The notes beneath the pieces were generated by a model. That model searched no databases, was not told the DNA's origin, and was given only the letters and a program-made list of their open reading frames with translations. The translations under genes were made by a program, and so were the position numbers. From an uncultured Parabacteroides sp. (GTDB lineage: Bacteria > Bacteroidota > Bacteroidia > Bacteroidales > Tannerellaceae), in assembly GCA_934718155.1 (NCBI GenBank), contig CAKUZF010000025.1, positions 1 through 35,562 on the forward strand: a stretch of 35,562 bases of DNA, in the 5' to 3' direction. The first letter of the stretch is position 1, and each line of letters opens with the position of its first letter. Below, in pieces: positions 9,696 through 17,256 of the stretch.

Positions 9696-10139
9696 TTACT
9701 CAGAAACCACCTCAAACGGAATCTCTACAGACACCTCTTTGTGGAGTTTCAAAGTAGCCTTATACTGGCCAACCTCTTTCACGTTCTCCTTGATCACAAT
9801 AACCTTACGATCAATCTCGAAGCCAGCCTTCGCCAAAGCCTCAGCCACCTGGATATTCGTTACAGAGCCGAAGATAGTACCCGTAGAGCTCGTCTTCGCA
9901 CCGATTGTCAAAGATACGCCGTTCAACTTAGCAGCCAATTCCTCAGCATCCGCCTTAATCTTAGCCAACTTGTGAGCACGCTGCTTCAAGTTTTCTGCCA
10001 AAACCTTCTTTGCAGACTCCGAAGCGATCACAGCCTTACCTGTGGGGATTAGAAAGTTACGTCCGTAACCGTCTTTTACTGTTACGATATCGTCCTTGTA
10101 GCCTAAATTAACTACATCTTCTTTCAAAATAACTTGCAT
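9696..10139 (-). CDS. rplI: 50S ribosomal protein L9
   Basis: Structural protein of the large ribosomal subunit that binds 23S rRNA. The 147 residues match L9 throughout: the N-terminal domain begins MQVILKEDVVNLGYKDD and contains the conserved GYGRNFLIP (about 24-32), followed by the long connecting helix (about 40-75) and the C-terminal domain ending EIPFEVVSE. It is the last gene of the rpsF-rpsR-rplI operon, 24 bases after rpsR, and is followed by a clear terminator. Confidence 0.98.
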   Translation of the reverse strand: MQVILKEDVVNLGYKDDIVTVKDGYGRNFLIPTGKAVIASESAKKVLAENLKQRAHKLAKIKADAEELAAKLNGVSLTIGAKTSSTGTIFGSVTNIQVAEALAKAGFEIDRKVIVIKENVKEVGQYKATLKLHKEVSVEIPFEVVSE

Positions 10140-10163
10140 ATTCTGTCTCCTCTCAATTATTTA

Positions 10164-10433
10164 TTATTTCATCAAATCGGTTACAAAAGGAAGCAATGCC
10201 AAATGACGAGCACGCTTAACGGCCTGAGCCACACGACGCTGGAATTTCAAAGAAGTTCCTGTAATGCGACGGGGAAGAATCTTACCCTGCTCGTTCAAGA
10301 ATTTCTTCAAGAACTCAGGATCCTTGTAATCGATATACTTGATACCATTTTTCTTAAAACGGCAATATTTCTTTCTCTTAACGTCTACTGAGGGCGGAGT
10401 TAAATATCTGATTTCTGATTGAGTTGCTGCCAT
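10164..10433 (-). CDS. rpsR: 30S ribosomal protein S18
   Basis: Small-subunit protein that forms a heterodimer with S6 on the platform of the 30S subunit. The 89-residue sequence has the S18 core: KKYCRFKKNGIKYIDYKD, then LNEQGKILPRRITGTSLKFQ and the basic helix RRVAQAVKRARHLALLPF. It starts 2 bases after the S6 stop codon, so translation is very likely coupled. No ssb or priB gene is interposed, unlike in many Proteobacteria. Confidence 0.98.
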   Translation of the reverse strand: MAATQSEIRYLTPPSVDVKRKKYCRFKKNGIKYIDYKDPEFLKKFLNEQGKILPRRITGTSLKFQRRVAQAVKRARHLALLPFVTDLMK

Positions 10434-10435
10434 GA

Positions 10436-10789
10436 TTAATTCTCCTTTACTGTTTCTTTAGATGCTTTCAGATTTCTTCTCTTTGCTGCATATTCTGCCG
10501 CATACTTATCCTGACGGAAAGTCAAGAAGCGGATCACGCGCTCATCGCGACGGAAGTTAATCTCCAACTTAGCGATCACCGACGGATCAGCTTTGAACTC
10601 TACCAAGTTATAAAAACCGGTAGTCTTCTTGTCAATCGGATAAGCCAGCTTTCGCAAGCCCCAATTCTCCTCATTCACGATCTCAGCTCCCTCAGCCTTC
10701 AGGAGGTTCGTGAACTTCTCGACCGCTTCCTTCATCTGTGCGTCAGACAAAACGGGAGTCAAAATGAAAACGGTTTCGTAATTGTTCAT
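10436..10789 (-). CDS. rpsF: 30S ribosomal protein S6
   Basis: Small-subunit ribosomal protein, partner of S18. The 117 residues begin with the typical first strand MNNYETVFILTPVLSD and contain GLRKLAYPIDKKTTGFYNLVEF and FRRDERVIRFLTFR; the C-terminal tail is lysine-rich and variable. It is the first gene of the operon. A complete Bacteroidota promoter (10841-10870) lies about 50 bases upstream, leaving a short AT-rich leader of about 45 bases. Confidence 0.98.
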   Translation of the reverse strand: MNNYETVFILTPVLSDAQMKEAVEKFTNLLKAEGAEIVNEENWGLRKLAYPIDKKTTGFYNLVEFKADPSVIAKLEINFRRDERVIRFLTFRQDKYAAEYAAKRRNLKASKETVKEN

Positions 10790-10840
10790 AATAACGCTTT
10801 AATGAATAATTAATATTAGTACTTATAATTTTTACGGCTG

Positions 10841-10870
10841 CAAAGGTAGTTATTTTTTCTTTACGAACAA
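10841..10870 (-). promoter_or_regulatory. Promoter of the rpsF-rpsR-rplI operon
   Basis: Read on the minus strand: TTG at 10870-10868, exactly 19 bases, then TACCTTTG at 10848-10841. Both elements and the spacing fit the Bacteroidota primary sigma factor consensus. The predicted start is near 10834. Confidence 0.8.
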
Positions 10871-10924
10871 GCCTATTCCCCTCTTTTTCTTTATTTTCAT
10901 CCACATATGCTCAAAATAAAACCT

Positions 10925-11923
10925 TCAAGGTCTATATTTAGCCTCACTAAGGATGTGTTGGGCCTCTTTCTCGGCCAAGAGATGCGCCATGGTAACCCTG
11001 GTTAGTGCCATGTATTGACTCACGATGCGGCAACCAATCCAGCAACCCACATTCTGCGGGGCCTCGGTTCCGTAGAGGGGCGACACCACATCGTCAAAGA
11101 AACGATCTGTGGTCGGTTGGTCGGGAGTGTAAAGCAATTTGCGCTCGATAATCTGCTGCCACATATCAGCCTCGTGTTGCTCACACCATTGCTCTACCAT
11201 TTCCGGATATGCCAATGTGTCCACTCCCTCCTTTCCTCCCAAAGCCTGGCTTACAATGTAACGCAGCTTTCCCTCGTATATCATCCTTTCGAGCAAGACA
11301 CTCTCATTGCCATCAAACGGATAAGAGGCCATCAGCCAGCCCAGGAGGTAGTCAGTCGATACTTGCTGTGGTGTCATCCGCACACGCTGCACAGGCGGAA
11401 AATAATTATCATAAAGAGGATAGTCGACTCCTAAATACTTATCAATCGAAAGGGAAAGCAGGCTATCACCCACCAGCACGTTCTGGCTCAGCCCTGACAC
11501 ATGCATACAGATAACGGGTACCTGCAAGTCTGGCAATTGCTCCTTTAGGAAAGCGAATGCCTTCGTCAGCTGCTGCTCTAACTCAGTCACATCGACATAT
11601 TGATGGAGTGCATCGGCATACAGTTTATGCAAGGTTGGTTCGGCGTAATATGAACGAATCCTCTCGAAAAACAACTCATCGTCGATCGAGCGACGGTTTA
11701 ACACGCCCATTCCGAAAAGCTGCAGCATCGCCGGATATTGCTGGCGCAACTCTAGGCCACCATCGGCAGACTCCAAGGCTTTAAACAATGCCTGATCAAA
11801 CCGCTGGATACGAATCGGCTCGATATGGAACGAGGCAGTAGCAGAGGGATGTCCTTCACAACTCGCCATAAAAAAGAGAAGTGTGCCTGTCAGTATTCCT
11901 TTAATTCTCATTTGATTATCCAT
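10925..11923 (-). CDS. gldB: GldB-like lipoprotein
   Basis: Predicted outer-envelope lipoprotein related to GldB, a protein needed for gliding in Flavobacterium but widely kept in non-gliding Bacteroidota, where its role is unclear. The N-terminus is a lipoprotein signal: a basic start (MRIKG), a hydrophobic stretch (ILTGTLLFFM) and the lipobox MASC with Cys22. The mature part (about 310 residues) starts with the family-typical segment HIEPIRIQRFDQALF and has a conserved middle around DNYFPPVQRVRMTPQ. The start could also be the ATG at 11911, which leaves a more typical lipoprotein signal. It stands alone between the ribosomal operon and an oppositely oriented small gene. The GldB assignment rests on overall pattern, not on a catalytic motif. 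Confidence 0.75.
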   Translation of the reverse strand: MDNQMRIKGILTGTLLFFMASCEGHPSATASFHIEPIRIQRFDQALFKALESADGGLELRQQYPAMLQLFGMGVLNRRSIDDELFFERIRSYYAEPTLHKLYADALHQYVDVTELEQQLTKAFAFLKEQLPDLQVPVICMHVSGLSQNVLVGDSLLSLSIDKYLGVDYPLYDNYFPPVQRVRMTPQQVSTDYLLGWLMASYPFDGNESVLLERMIYEGKLRYIVSQALGGKEGVDTLAYPEMVEQWCEQHEADMWQQIIERKLLYTPDQPTTDRFFDDVVSPLYGTEAPQNVGCWIGCRIVSQYMALTRVTMAHLLAEKEAQHILSEAKYRP

Positions 11924-11961
11924 GTTATTTCAACTGCATAAACGCAGGCCATCGCCAGATA

Positions 11962-11992
11962 TTGCACGAATGCATCTATTTTATTATCTTCG
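11962..11992 (+). promoter_or_regulatory. Promoter of the small plus-strand gene
   Basis: TTG at 11962-11964, a 20-base spacer and TATCTTCG at 11985-11992, one base from TAnnTTTG. Transcription would start near 11998, just before an in-frame ATG at 12001 and about 84 bases before the ATG at 12082. Confidence 0.6.
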
Positions 11993-12081
11993 CGTTCAGC
12001 ATGAGCAGCCAGCTATCATCGTATAACCGACTACTCTTTATATTTATTATATGTGTAATTTTAATTATAGGAGATTTTGCT

Positions 12082-12195
12082 ATGGGTGCTGCAGGCAACA
12101 AAAAACCAAAAAAGCCAGGTAAGAAACACGGGCCTTCCTACATGGAGGAGGAACACGACGTGCCTTTGAAGAGTTTACAAAAGAAAACGAAGTAA
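12082..12195 (+). CDS. Small basic protein of unknown function (37 residues)
   Basis: I do not recognise a family. The preferred start at 12082 has an AGGAG motif at 12068-12072, unusual in Bacteroidota and correctly placed. The 37-residue product is strongly basic in its first half (NKKPKKPGKKHG) and acidic in the middle (MEEEHD), ending KSLQKKTK. An in-frame start at 12001 would give 64 residues with a hydrophobic stretch (LLFIFIICVILIIGDFA) that could be a membrane helix, but that stretch is encoded by very AT-rich DNA that could simply be the leader. It has its own promoter upstream and a strong hairpin with a T run downstream, so it is a complete single-gene unit. It is the only plus-strand gene in the first 21 kb. 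Confidence 0.55.
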   Translation: MGAAGNKKPKKPGKKHGPSYMEEEHDVPLKSLQKKTK

Positions 12196-12211
12196 AAAAG
12201 GCTGAGGCTTC

Positions 12212-12296
12212 ATTATGATTTATGATTTATGATTTATCGAGGGATAAAGCGGAAACACCAACCATCGAAGTCATAAATTATAAATCATAATTTTTT
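12212..12296 (+). terminator. Long hairpin terminator after the small gene, possibly bidirectional
   Basis: The arms 12212-12232 and 12271-12291 pair over 21 bp with one mismatch; the left arm contains three tandem ATGATTT units. The loop holds a nested small hairpin (TTTATC/GGATAAA). Six T follow at 12291-12296. In the other direction the hairpin follows the delta' gene stop and a T run appears after 12 bases, so it may also serve the minus strand. Confidence 0.7.
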
Positions 12297-12309
12297 CATC
12301 CCTTTTTTA

Positions 12310-13443
12310 TCACCTTTTAATCAGAACTGTAAGCTGGAGCGAAAGGTCGAAAAAGACCATCTTTGCATTGACATTCTGTTCGATGTGACGAGTCGCCAGT
12401 TCAAGTTCACCCATGATATCGAACACGTTACGTTCATTCACGTAAGGCGAAAAATTAACAGAGAAACTTGTCTCATCATAATTCATATATGTCATCTCAG
12501 GAGCTTGAAACCGATAGATGAAATTCTCACGTATCAGATGCTGGCAATAAATCAGGAAATGCTTCTGCTGCTCACGGCCGATACCCGCCAGCAGGTCTGC
12601 CATCATCTTCATTCCCTTCACATTTTTGGTCCATGAGTTGCGCATCATCGTCTTAAACTGCTCCAGATAGAACCGATTCTCTTCGCCTAAACTAATAGTT
12701 TCTATCGCTTTCAGGTAGTTGCCCGATGCCAAGTGAGCAATCTGCTGGGCATCGTCTGCCTGCAAGCTGAAGCGCAAGCGCAAGGCTTCCTTCATGTCCT
12801 CTTCGCAAATAGGCGGAATATTGATGCGCTGCGCACGAGACAGGATGGTTCCCAATACCTGTTCGGGCTGCTCCGAAACCATCAGAATGACGGTGCGAGC
12901 AGGCGGCTCCTCTATCAGCTTCAAGAGCTTGTTGGCACAAGTCAGATGCAGTTTCTCAGGCAACCACACAAAAAGTACCCTGTAGTCGGCTTCATAGATC
13001 CTCAAACTCAGCTTGCGTAAGATCTCATCGCTCTCCTTCGAATAGATCAACGCCTGCGAATTTCCCGCCTCCATCACCTCCAACCACTGGTCTAATCCAA
13101 AATAAGTATGTTCCTTCAGGAAGAGGCGCCATTCGGGCAGATAGTCATCACAGACCTCCTTCTTCCGATCCTTCTTGGCCACGATGGGAAAGACAAAATG
13201 CAGGTCTGGATGTGCCAGCTCGTTGAATTTCAAGCATGAGGGGCACGTTCCGCAAGCATCGTCGGCATGACCGTCGCGGCAGTTGTAGCAATTTATGTAA
13301 CGTGCGTAAGCCAATGCCAACGGGAAGGCGCCCGCCCCACCGGCCTCGGTGAAAAGTTGCGCATGGGGAATCATTCCCGTCCGCACCGACTGGATCAGCC
13401 TCTTTTTCACCTCCTCTTGCCCAATAATATCCTTGAAAAACAT
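12310..13443 (-). CDS. holB: DNA polymerase III delta'-type clamp-loader subunit
   Basis: Clamp-loader ATPase-family protein that helps load the sliding clamp. The 377-residue protein begins MFFKDIIGQEEVKKRLIQSV, typical of the gamma/delta' family. The P-loop position reads EAGGAGAFPLALAYA without the GKT/S lysine, as expected for the non-ATP-binding delta' subunit. A four-cysteine zinc module follows (CYNC, then CGTCPSC, about 52-70). The second AAA+ signature is kept (NKLLKLIEEPP, and SRAQ for sensor 1). The C-terminal part (about 250-377) is the helical collar domain. No tmk gene is adjacent. The symbol is given by homology; the exact subunit role in Bacteroidota is inferred. Confidence 0.88.
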   Translation of the reverse strand: MFFKDIIGQEEVKKRLIQSVRTGMIPHAQLFTEAGGAGAFPLALAYARYINCYNCRDGHADDACGTCPSCLKFNELAHPDLHFVFPIVAKKDRKKEVCDDYLPEWRLFLKEHTYFGLDQWLEVMEAGNSQALIYSKESDEILRKLSLRIYEADYRVLFVWLPEKLHLTCANKLLKLIEEPPARTVILMVSEQPEQVLGTILSRAQRINIPPICEEDMKEALRLRFSLQADDAQQIAHLASGNYLKAIETISLGEENRFYLEQFKTMMRNSWTKNVKGMKMMADLLAGIGREQQKHFLIYCQHLIRENFIYRFQAPEMTYMNYDETSFSVNFSPYVNERNVFDIMGELELATRHIEQNVNAKMVFFDLSLQLTVLIKR

Positions 13444-13462
13444 CTTTGCTCTGGTTTAAAGA

Positions 13463-13519
13463 TAAAAAGACTCCCGCAATCAAGCCATGAGGACGTACCC
13501 CATAAGTTGACTGCGGGAG
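13463..13519 (-). terminator. Rho-independent terminator after the GGGtGRT gene
   Basis: Arms 13507-13519 and 13471-13483 pair over 13 bp with one wobble or mismatch (CTCCCGCA core); on the minus strand the hairpin is followed by TCTTTTTAT. It lies about 35 bases after the stop at 13554 and just before the delta' gene. Confidence 0.75.
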
Positions 13520-13553
13520 ATAATATAATCAAAACTCTACTATGGAAGCGGAA

Positions 13554-14555
13554 TTACTTCTTCATAGCCTCCTCAATAGCAACAGCCACTGCAACGGTAG
13601 CACCTACCATAGGGTTGTTACCCATACCTAAGAAGCCCATCATCTCAACGTGAGCGGGAACTGAAGAAGAACCAGCGAACTGAGCATCAGAGTGCATACG
13701 ACCCATCGTGTCAGTCATACCATAAGAAGCAGGACCTGCAGCCATGTTATCCGGGTGCAATGTACGGCCTGTACCACCACCTGAAGCAACAGAGAAGTAA
13801 GGCTTACCAGCCAAGACGCGCTCCTTTTTATAAGTACCAGCTACCGGGTGCTGGAAGCGAGTCGGGTTGGTTGAGTTACCCGTAATAGAAACGTCAACGT
13901 CCTCTTTCCACATAATAGCAACGCCCTCACGTACGTCGTCAGCGCCGTAGCACTTCACCTTCGCACGCAAGCCATTAGAATAAGGAATCTCCTCAACCAC
14001 ATTCACCTCACCAGTCATGTAGTCGAACTGAGTCTGTACATAAGTAAAACCATTGATACGAGAGATGATCTTAGCGGCATCCTTGCCCAAACCGTTCAGA
14101 ATAACGCGCAACGGCTCCTTACGAACCTTGTTTGCCATCTCAGCGATCTTGATAGCACCCTCAGCAGCTGCGAAAGACTCGTGGCCTGCCAAGAAAGCGA
14201 AGCACTTCGTGTCCTCACGGAGCAAACGAGCGGCCAAGTTACCATGACCGATACCTACCTTACGATCATCGGCTACTGAACCAGCGATACAGAATGACTG
14301 CAAGCCAATACCGATTGCCTCAGCAGCATCAGCAGCACTTGTGCAACCCTTCTTGATAGCGATAGCCGCACCTACAACGTATGCCCAACATGCGTTCTCG
14401 AAGCAGATGGGCTGAGTCTCCTTACACATCGTATAAGGATCGATACCCTTAGCATCACAGATAGCCTTTGCATCCTCGATGCCGTTGATACCATATTCTT
14501 TCAATACCGCGTTGATATGCTCAATACGACGGTCATAACTTTCAAATAAAGCCAT
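13554..14555 (-). CDS. GGGtGRT protein (conserved anaerobe protein of unknown function)
   Basis: Member of the family named for its motif, seen here as SGGGTGRTLHPDNM near residues 257-270 of 333. The biochemical role is, to my knowledge, unknown. Other visible segments are CFAFLAGHESFAAAEGA (about 130), a glycine- and alanine-rich C-terminus (MGNNPMVGATVAVAVAIEEA) and several cysteines in the N-terminal third (CDAKG, MCKETQPICFENACWAY) that could bind metal or an Fe-S cluster. There is no signal peptide. It is the last gene of a three-gene unit starting with a NifU-like scaffold (15438) and a small membrane protein; pairing with the NifU-like gene is the recurrent context of this family, suggesting a shared Fe-S or redox function (inference). 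Confidence 0.85.
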   Translation of the reverse strand: MALFESYDRRIEHINAVLKEYGINGIEDAKAICDAKGIDPYTMCKETQPICFENACWAYVVGAAIAIKKGCTSAADAAEAIGIGLQSFCIAGSVADDRKVGIGHGNLAARLLREDTKCFAFLAGHESFAAAEGAIKIAEMANKVRKEPLRVILNGLGKDAAKIISRINGFTYVQTQFDYMTGEVNVVEEIPYSNGLRAKVKCYGADDVREGVAIMWKEDVDVSITGNSTNPTRFQHPVAGTYKKERVLAGKPYFSVASGGGTGRTLHPDNMAAGPASYGMTDTMGRMHSDAQFAGSSSVPAHVEMMGFLGMGNNPMVGATVAVAVAIEEAMKK

Positions 14556-14561
14556 ATTTTT

Positions 14562-14753
14562 CTACTTTTTAAAATTCTTGTTAACCAGCAATAAAGATAT
14601 CAGGAAATTGAAAACCAACACACCTCCACAGCACGCCACGTAAAAGGCCATCCATGGTCTATCAGCTTGAAGCGCAAAATAGGCAATCAAAGTAGCGACA
14701 GCCGTCACGACCGAGAGGACGAGCAGGACGCGTGTAAGTGTTTTCTTATTCAT
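14562..14753 (-). CDS. Small two-helix membrane protein between the NifU-like and GGGtGRT genes
   Basis: A 63-residue protein of no family I recognise. It has a basic N-terminus (MNKKTLTR), two predicted membrane helices (about 9-29, VLLVLSVVTAVATLIAYFAL; about 36-56, MAFYVACCGGVLVFNFLISLLLV) and a basic tail (NKNFKK). The ATG at 14753 lies inside the end of the upstream gene, giving an 8-base overlap (ATGAATAA), a good sign of translational coupling. The GGGtGRT gene starts only 6 bases after its stop. It may anchor the soluble partners to the membrane (speculative). Confidence 0.75.
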   Translation of the reverse strand: MNKKTLTRVLLVLSVVTAVATLIAYFALQADRPWMAFYVACCGGVLVFNFLISLLLVNKNFKK

Positions 14754-15438
14754 GACGAGGATCGATGTATTTAGCAGCTTCTTTGAAACGACCGTAAGAA
14801 CCCTTAGCTTTCTCCAGCGCCTCGTTAGCGTCCATACCCTTCTTAACCATATCCATGAACTTGCCCAGGTGAACAAACTCATAGCCGATTACTTCGTCAT
14901 TAGCGTCCAAGGCCATGCGTGTGCAATAACCCTCAGCCATCTCCAAATAACGAGTACCCTTCGCCAACGTACCGAACATCGTTCCTACCTGGCTACGCAA
15001 GCCCTTTCCAAGGTCCTCAAGGCTGGCACCTACTACCAAACCGCCCTCTGAGAAAGCCGACTGCGTACGACCGTAAACGATCTGCAAGAACAATTCGCGC
15101 ATAGCTGTATTGATCGCATCGCAAACCAAGTCAGTGTTCAAAGCCTCCAGCAAAGTCTTGCCCGGAAGGATCTCTGATGCCATAGCCGCAGAGTGAGTCA
15201 TACCAGAGCAACCGATAGTCTCGACCAATGCCTCCTGGATGATACCCTCCTTAACGTTCAATGTCAGCTTGCATCCACCCTGTTTCGGCGCACACCAACC
15301 GATACCGTGAGTCAAACCAGAGATGTCTGAGATCTGAGTTGCTCTAACCCACTTTCCCTCCTCAGGGATCGGAGCACACTGGTGGTTAGCTCCTTTTTTA
15401 ACAACACACATGTGTTGAACTTCTTGTGAATAAATCAT
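14746..15438 (-). CDS. NifU-like iron-sulfur cluster assembly scaffold protein
   Basis: A 230-residue soluble protein related to the N-terminal scaffold domain of NifU/IscU. Conserved cysteines appear in GIGWCAPKQGGCKL (about 46-59), ETIGCSGMTHSAAMASEIL (about 71-90) and GYCTRM (about 170); NTDLVCDAINTAMRELF resembles the helical part of the scaffold fold. It is longer than IscU (about 130 residues) and is the version typically found beside GGGtGRT proteins in anaerobes. It is the first gene of the trio, with a complete promoter 80-110 bases upstream. Scaffold function is inferred from the family; the client protein is not known. Confidence 0.82.
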   Translation of the reverse strand: MIYSQEVQHMCVVKKGANHQCAPIPEEGKWVRATQISDISGLTHGIGWCAPKQGGCKLTLNVKEGIIQEALVETIGCSGMTHSAAMASEILPGKTLLEALNTDLVCDAINTAMRELFLQIVYGRTQSAFSEGGLVVGASLEDLGKGLRSQVGTMFGTLAKGTRYLEMAEGYCTRMALDANDEVIGYEFVHLGKFMDMVKKGMDANEALEKAKGSYGRFKEAAKYIDPRHE

Positions 15439-15518
15439 AATCGCTAATTTATTTTTAAGTGTAATGAAACTTGCTCACTCATTCGTCCTTCGCATAAGCG
15501 CAGCGACGATTGAACGCA

Positions 15519-15550
15519 CAAAGATAATTTATTTGATTCAACCTTGCAAA
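15519..15550 (-). promoter_or_regulatory. Promoter of the NifU-like / GGGtGRT unit
   Basis: On the minus strand TTTG at 15550-15547, a 20-base spacer and TATCTTTG at 15526-15519, a full match to the Bacteroidota consensus. The leader to the ATG at 15438 would be about 75 bases. Confidence 0.8.
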
Positions 15551-15560
15551 ACGAATCGCC

Positions 15561-16676
15561 TTATTTCAGCAATTCTTTCAGTTTCTCACCAATCTCCTTC
15601 GCGTGTAAGCCCTTTGCGAGGATCGTACCATCCTTATCCACCAATACGGTGTGAGGGATGCTGTTCACGCCATAAAGGGCAGCGCCGTCGTTCTTCCAAC
15701 CCTTCAGGTCTGACAGTTGCGGCCAAGTGATTTGGAGATCCTTCACGCCCTTCTCCCAAGCCTCCTGCTTGCTATCCAACGAGATTCCAACAATTTCGAA
15801 CCCTTTCGACTTGTATTGCTTGTAAACCTCCACCATATTAGGCATGTCGCGACGGCAGGGAGGACACCAGCTGGCCCAGAAATCAATCAGCACGATCTTG
15901 CCCTTGCCTACATACTCCGAGAGTTTGTGGGTCTTGCCTTTGGCATCGGCCATTTCGAAATCAATAAACGGCTTACCGACAGCCGAGTTCTTCAGCACGT
16001 TGAGATGATCGATCATCTTACTGATGCCCGGCACAGCCTTGAATGCCTTACTTGCCTTCTCGACGATGGCATTCTGATCGGCCTCGGAGATGGCGTAGCG
16101 GCCATCGAAGAACACCTTGGCAGCCACTAACTTGTCGGCGTTAGCCATCACGTAGGCAGTCACAACCTTGTCTGCCTCCGCCTCGATGGCGTCCGACTTC
16201 TCAATTGCCGCATTCTTCACGGCTGCGTCGTCCGACTTCAGGTCGTCGGTCAAAGCCTGCTGCGCAGCACGAATAGTCTTCACCTGATCCTGCAACACCT
16301 TGAAGTCGTCGTTCTCAGGCGTTCCCGTTACTGCCGGAGCCTGCTCGTTGAGAGCTGCTTGCATCTTAGCGTTCTCGAGCGTGAATACGGCCGTGAAAGC
16401 CTGGTTCTCACCTGCGCTCGTACGCTTCAGCTCATCATCACCAATGCGAAGCACACAGAGTTTTGGAGTAGCCTGCTCTCCCTTCAGTACAAACTTGCCG
16501 TTAGCGATCAAAGCACTGTCAAGCGGTGCCTCATCGGATCCATACGGCAATAAATAGACATACTTTCCCTCGGCATCCGCGCGATCCACTGTTCCCTGAA
16601 TCTCATAGGCCGGCTTCTCGGCACATGCGGCCAACAACAATCCCGTTGCGGCCGTCAACATTGTAATAGTTTTCAT
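15561..16676 (-). CDS. TlpA-family thiol-disulfide oxidoreductase lipoprotein with N-terminal DUF4369-like domain
   Basis: Periplasm-facing redox lipoprotein of a type abundant in Bacteroidales. From the ATG at 16676 the 371-residue protein has a lipoprotein signal (MKTITMLTAATGLLLAAC, Cys18), a beta-rich N-terminal domain (about 24-105: YEIQGTV, KYVYLLPYG, GKFVLKG) resembling DUF4369, a helical middle part (about 120-225), and a C-terminal thioredoxin fold (about 232-371) with the active site WCPPC (Cys271, Cys274) and the cis-Pro in SIPHTVLVDKDG. It starts 39 bases after cobC with no visible terminator between, so it may be the tail of the cobalamin operon, although a functional link is not obvious. 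An upstream in-frame ATG at 16697 would only add residues before the signal peptide. Confidence 0.9.
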   Translation of the reverse strand: MKTITMLTAATGLLLAACAEKPAYEIQGTVDRADAEGKYVYLLPYGSDEAPLDSALIANGKFVLKGEQATPKLCVLRIGDDELKRTSAGENQAFTAVFTLENAKMQAALNEQAPAVTGTPENDDFKVLQDQVKTIRAAQQALTDDLKSDDAAVKNAAIEKSDAIEAEADKVVTAYVMANADKLVAAKVFFDGRYAISEADQNAIVEKASKAFKAVPGISKMIDHLNVLKNSAVGKPFIDFEMADAKGKTHKLSEYVGKGKIVLIDFWASWCPPCRRDMPNMVEVYKQYKSKGFEIVGISLDSKQEAWEKGVKDLQITWPQLSDLKGWKNDGAALYGVNSIPHTVLVDKDGTILAKGLHAKEIGEKLKELLK

Positions 16677-16715
16677 ACTCAAAAAATATAAAGTCAATTC
16701 TTCTTCAATCGTTTT

Positions 16716-17246
16716 TCAGACCTCTATCCGAATCATCTCTCCGTAGATAGGCAAATTCTTGAAAGCCTCCTCGATGGGATACTCGCCCGTGTAAACACGA
16801 GAGGCCGTCAGCACCCCTCCATGGGCAAACAGCAGCACTCGCTTGTAGTCCTGCTGGCGCAACTCGTCGAGGAAGTTGGCCACACGCCGACACTGGTCGG
16901 CAAACGACTCCCCACCGGGAGTAGGCTGATGCACCCAGTCGGCAAACCAAAGCTCTGAGCGTGGATCGGCCGAGATCTCGTCCCAGCTCTTCATCTCCCA
17001 TTCGCCAAAGTTGGTCTCCATCAATCGCGGATCACGAATCGCCTCGGGATAGCCACAGTAGGCGGCCAAACGCAAACAGCGCGTCAACGGGCTACTCCAT
17101 ACCCTATCGAAGGAAATCCCCTCCAAGCGTTGCTTCACCGCCGCAGCCTCCACCTCAAACGAGTCCTTCAAAGCCACATCGGTCTGTCCGTAAGCAAAGC
17201 CTGCCGGCACCTCCACAGCCGTATGTCTGATCAAATATATCTCCAT
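16716..17246 (-). CDS. cobC: Alpha-ribazole phosphatase (histidine phosphatase family)
   Basis: Predicted to remove the 5'-phosphate from alpha-ribazole phosphate or from adenosylcobalamin phosphate in the last steps of cobalamin assembly. The 176-residue protein is a compact histidine phosphatase: catalytic LIRHTAV (His8), the CobC-typical AYGQTDVAL, SSPLTRCLRLA, METNFGEWE and the second catalytic His in LLFAHGGVLT. The specific function rests on the neighbours: it starts 10 bases after cobS in a run with cobT and cobU. A generic phosphoglycerate-mutase-like phosphatase is the alternative if context is ignored. Confidence 0.9.
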   Translation of the reverse strand: MEIYLIRHTAVEVPAGFAYGQTDVALKDSFEVEAAAVKQRLEGISFDRVWSSPLTRCLRLAAYCGYPEAIRDPRLMETNFGEWEMKSWDEISADPRSELWFADWVHQPTPGGESFADQCRRVANFLDELRQQDYKRVLLFAHGGVLTASRVYTGEYPIEEAFKNLPIYGEMIRIEV

Positions 17247-17256
17247 GTATTACCAA

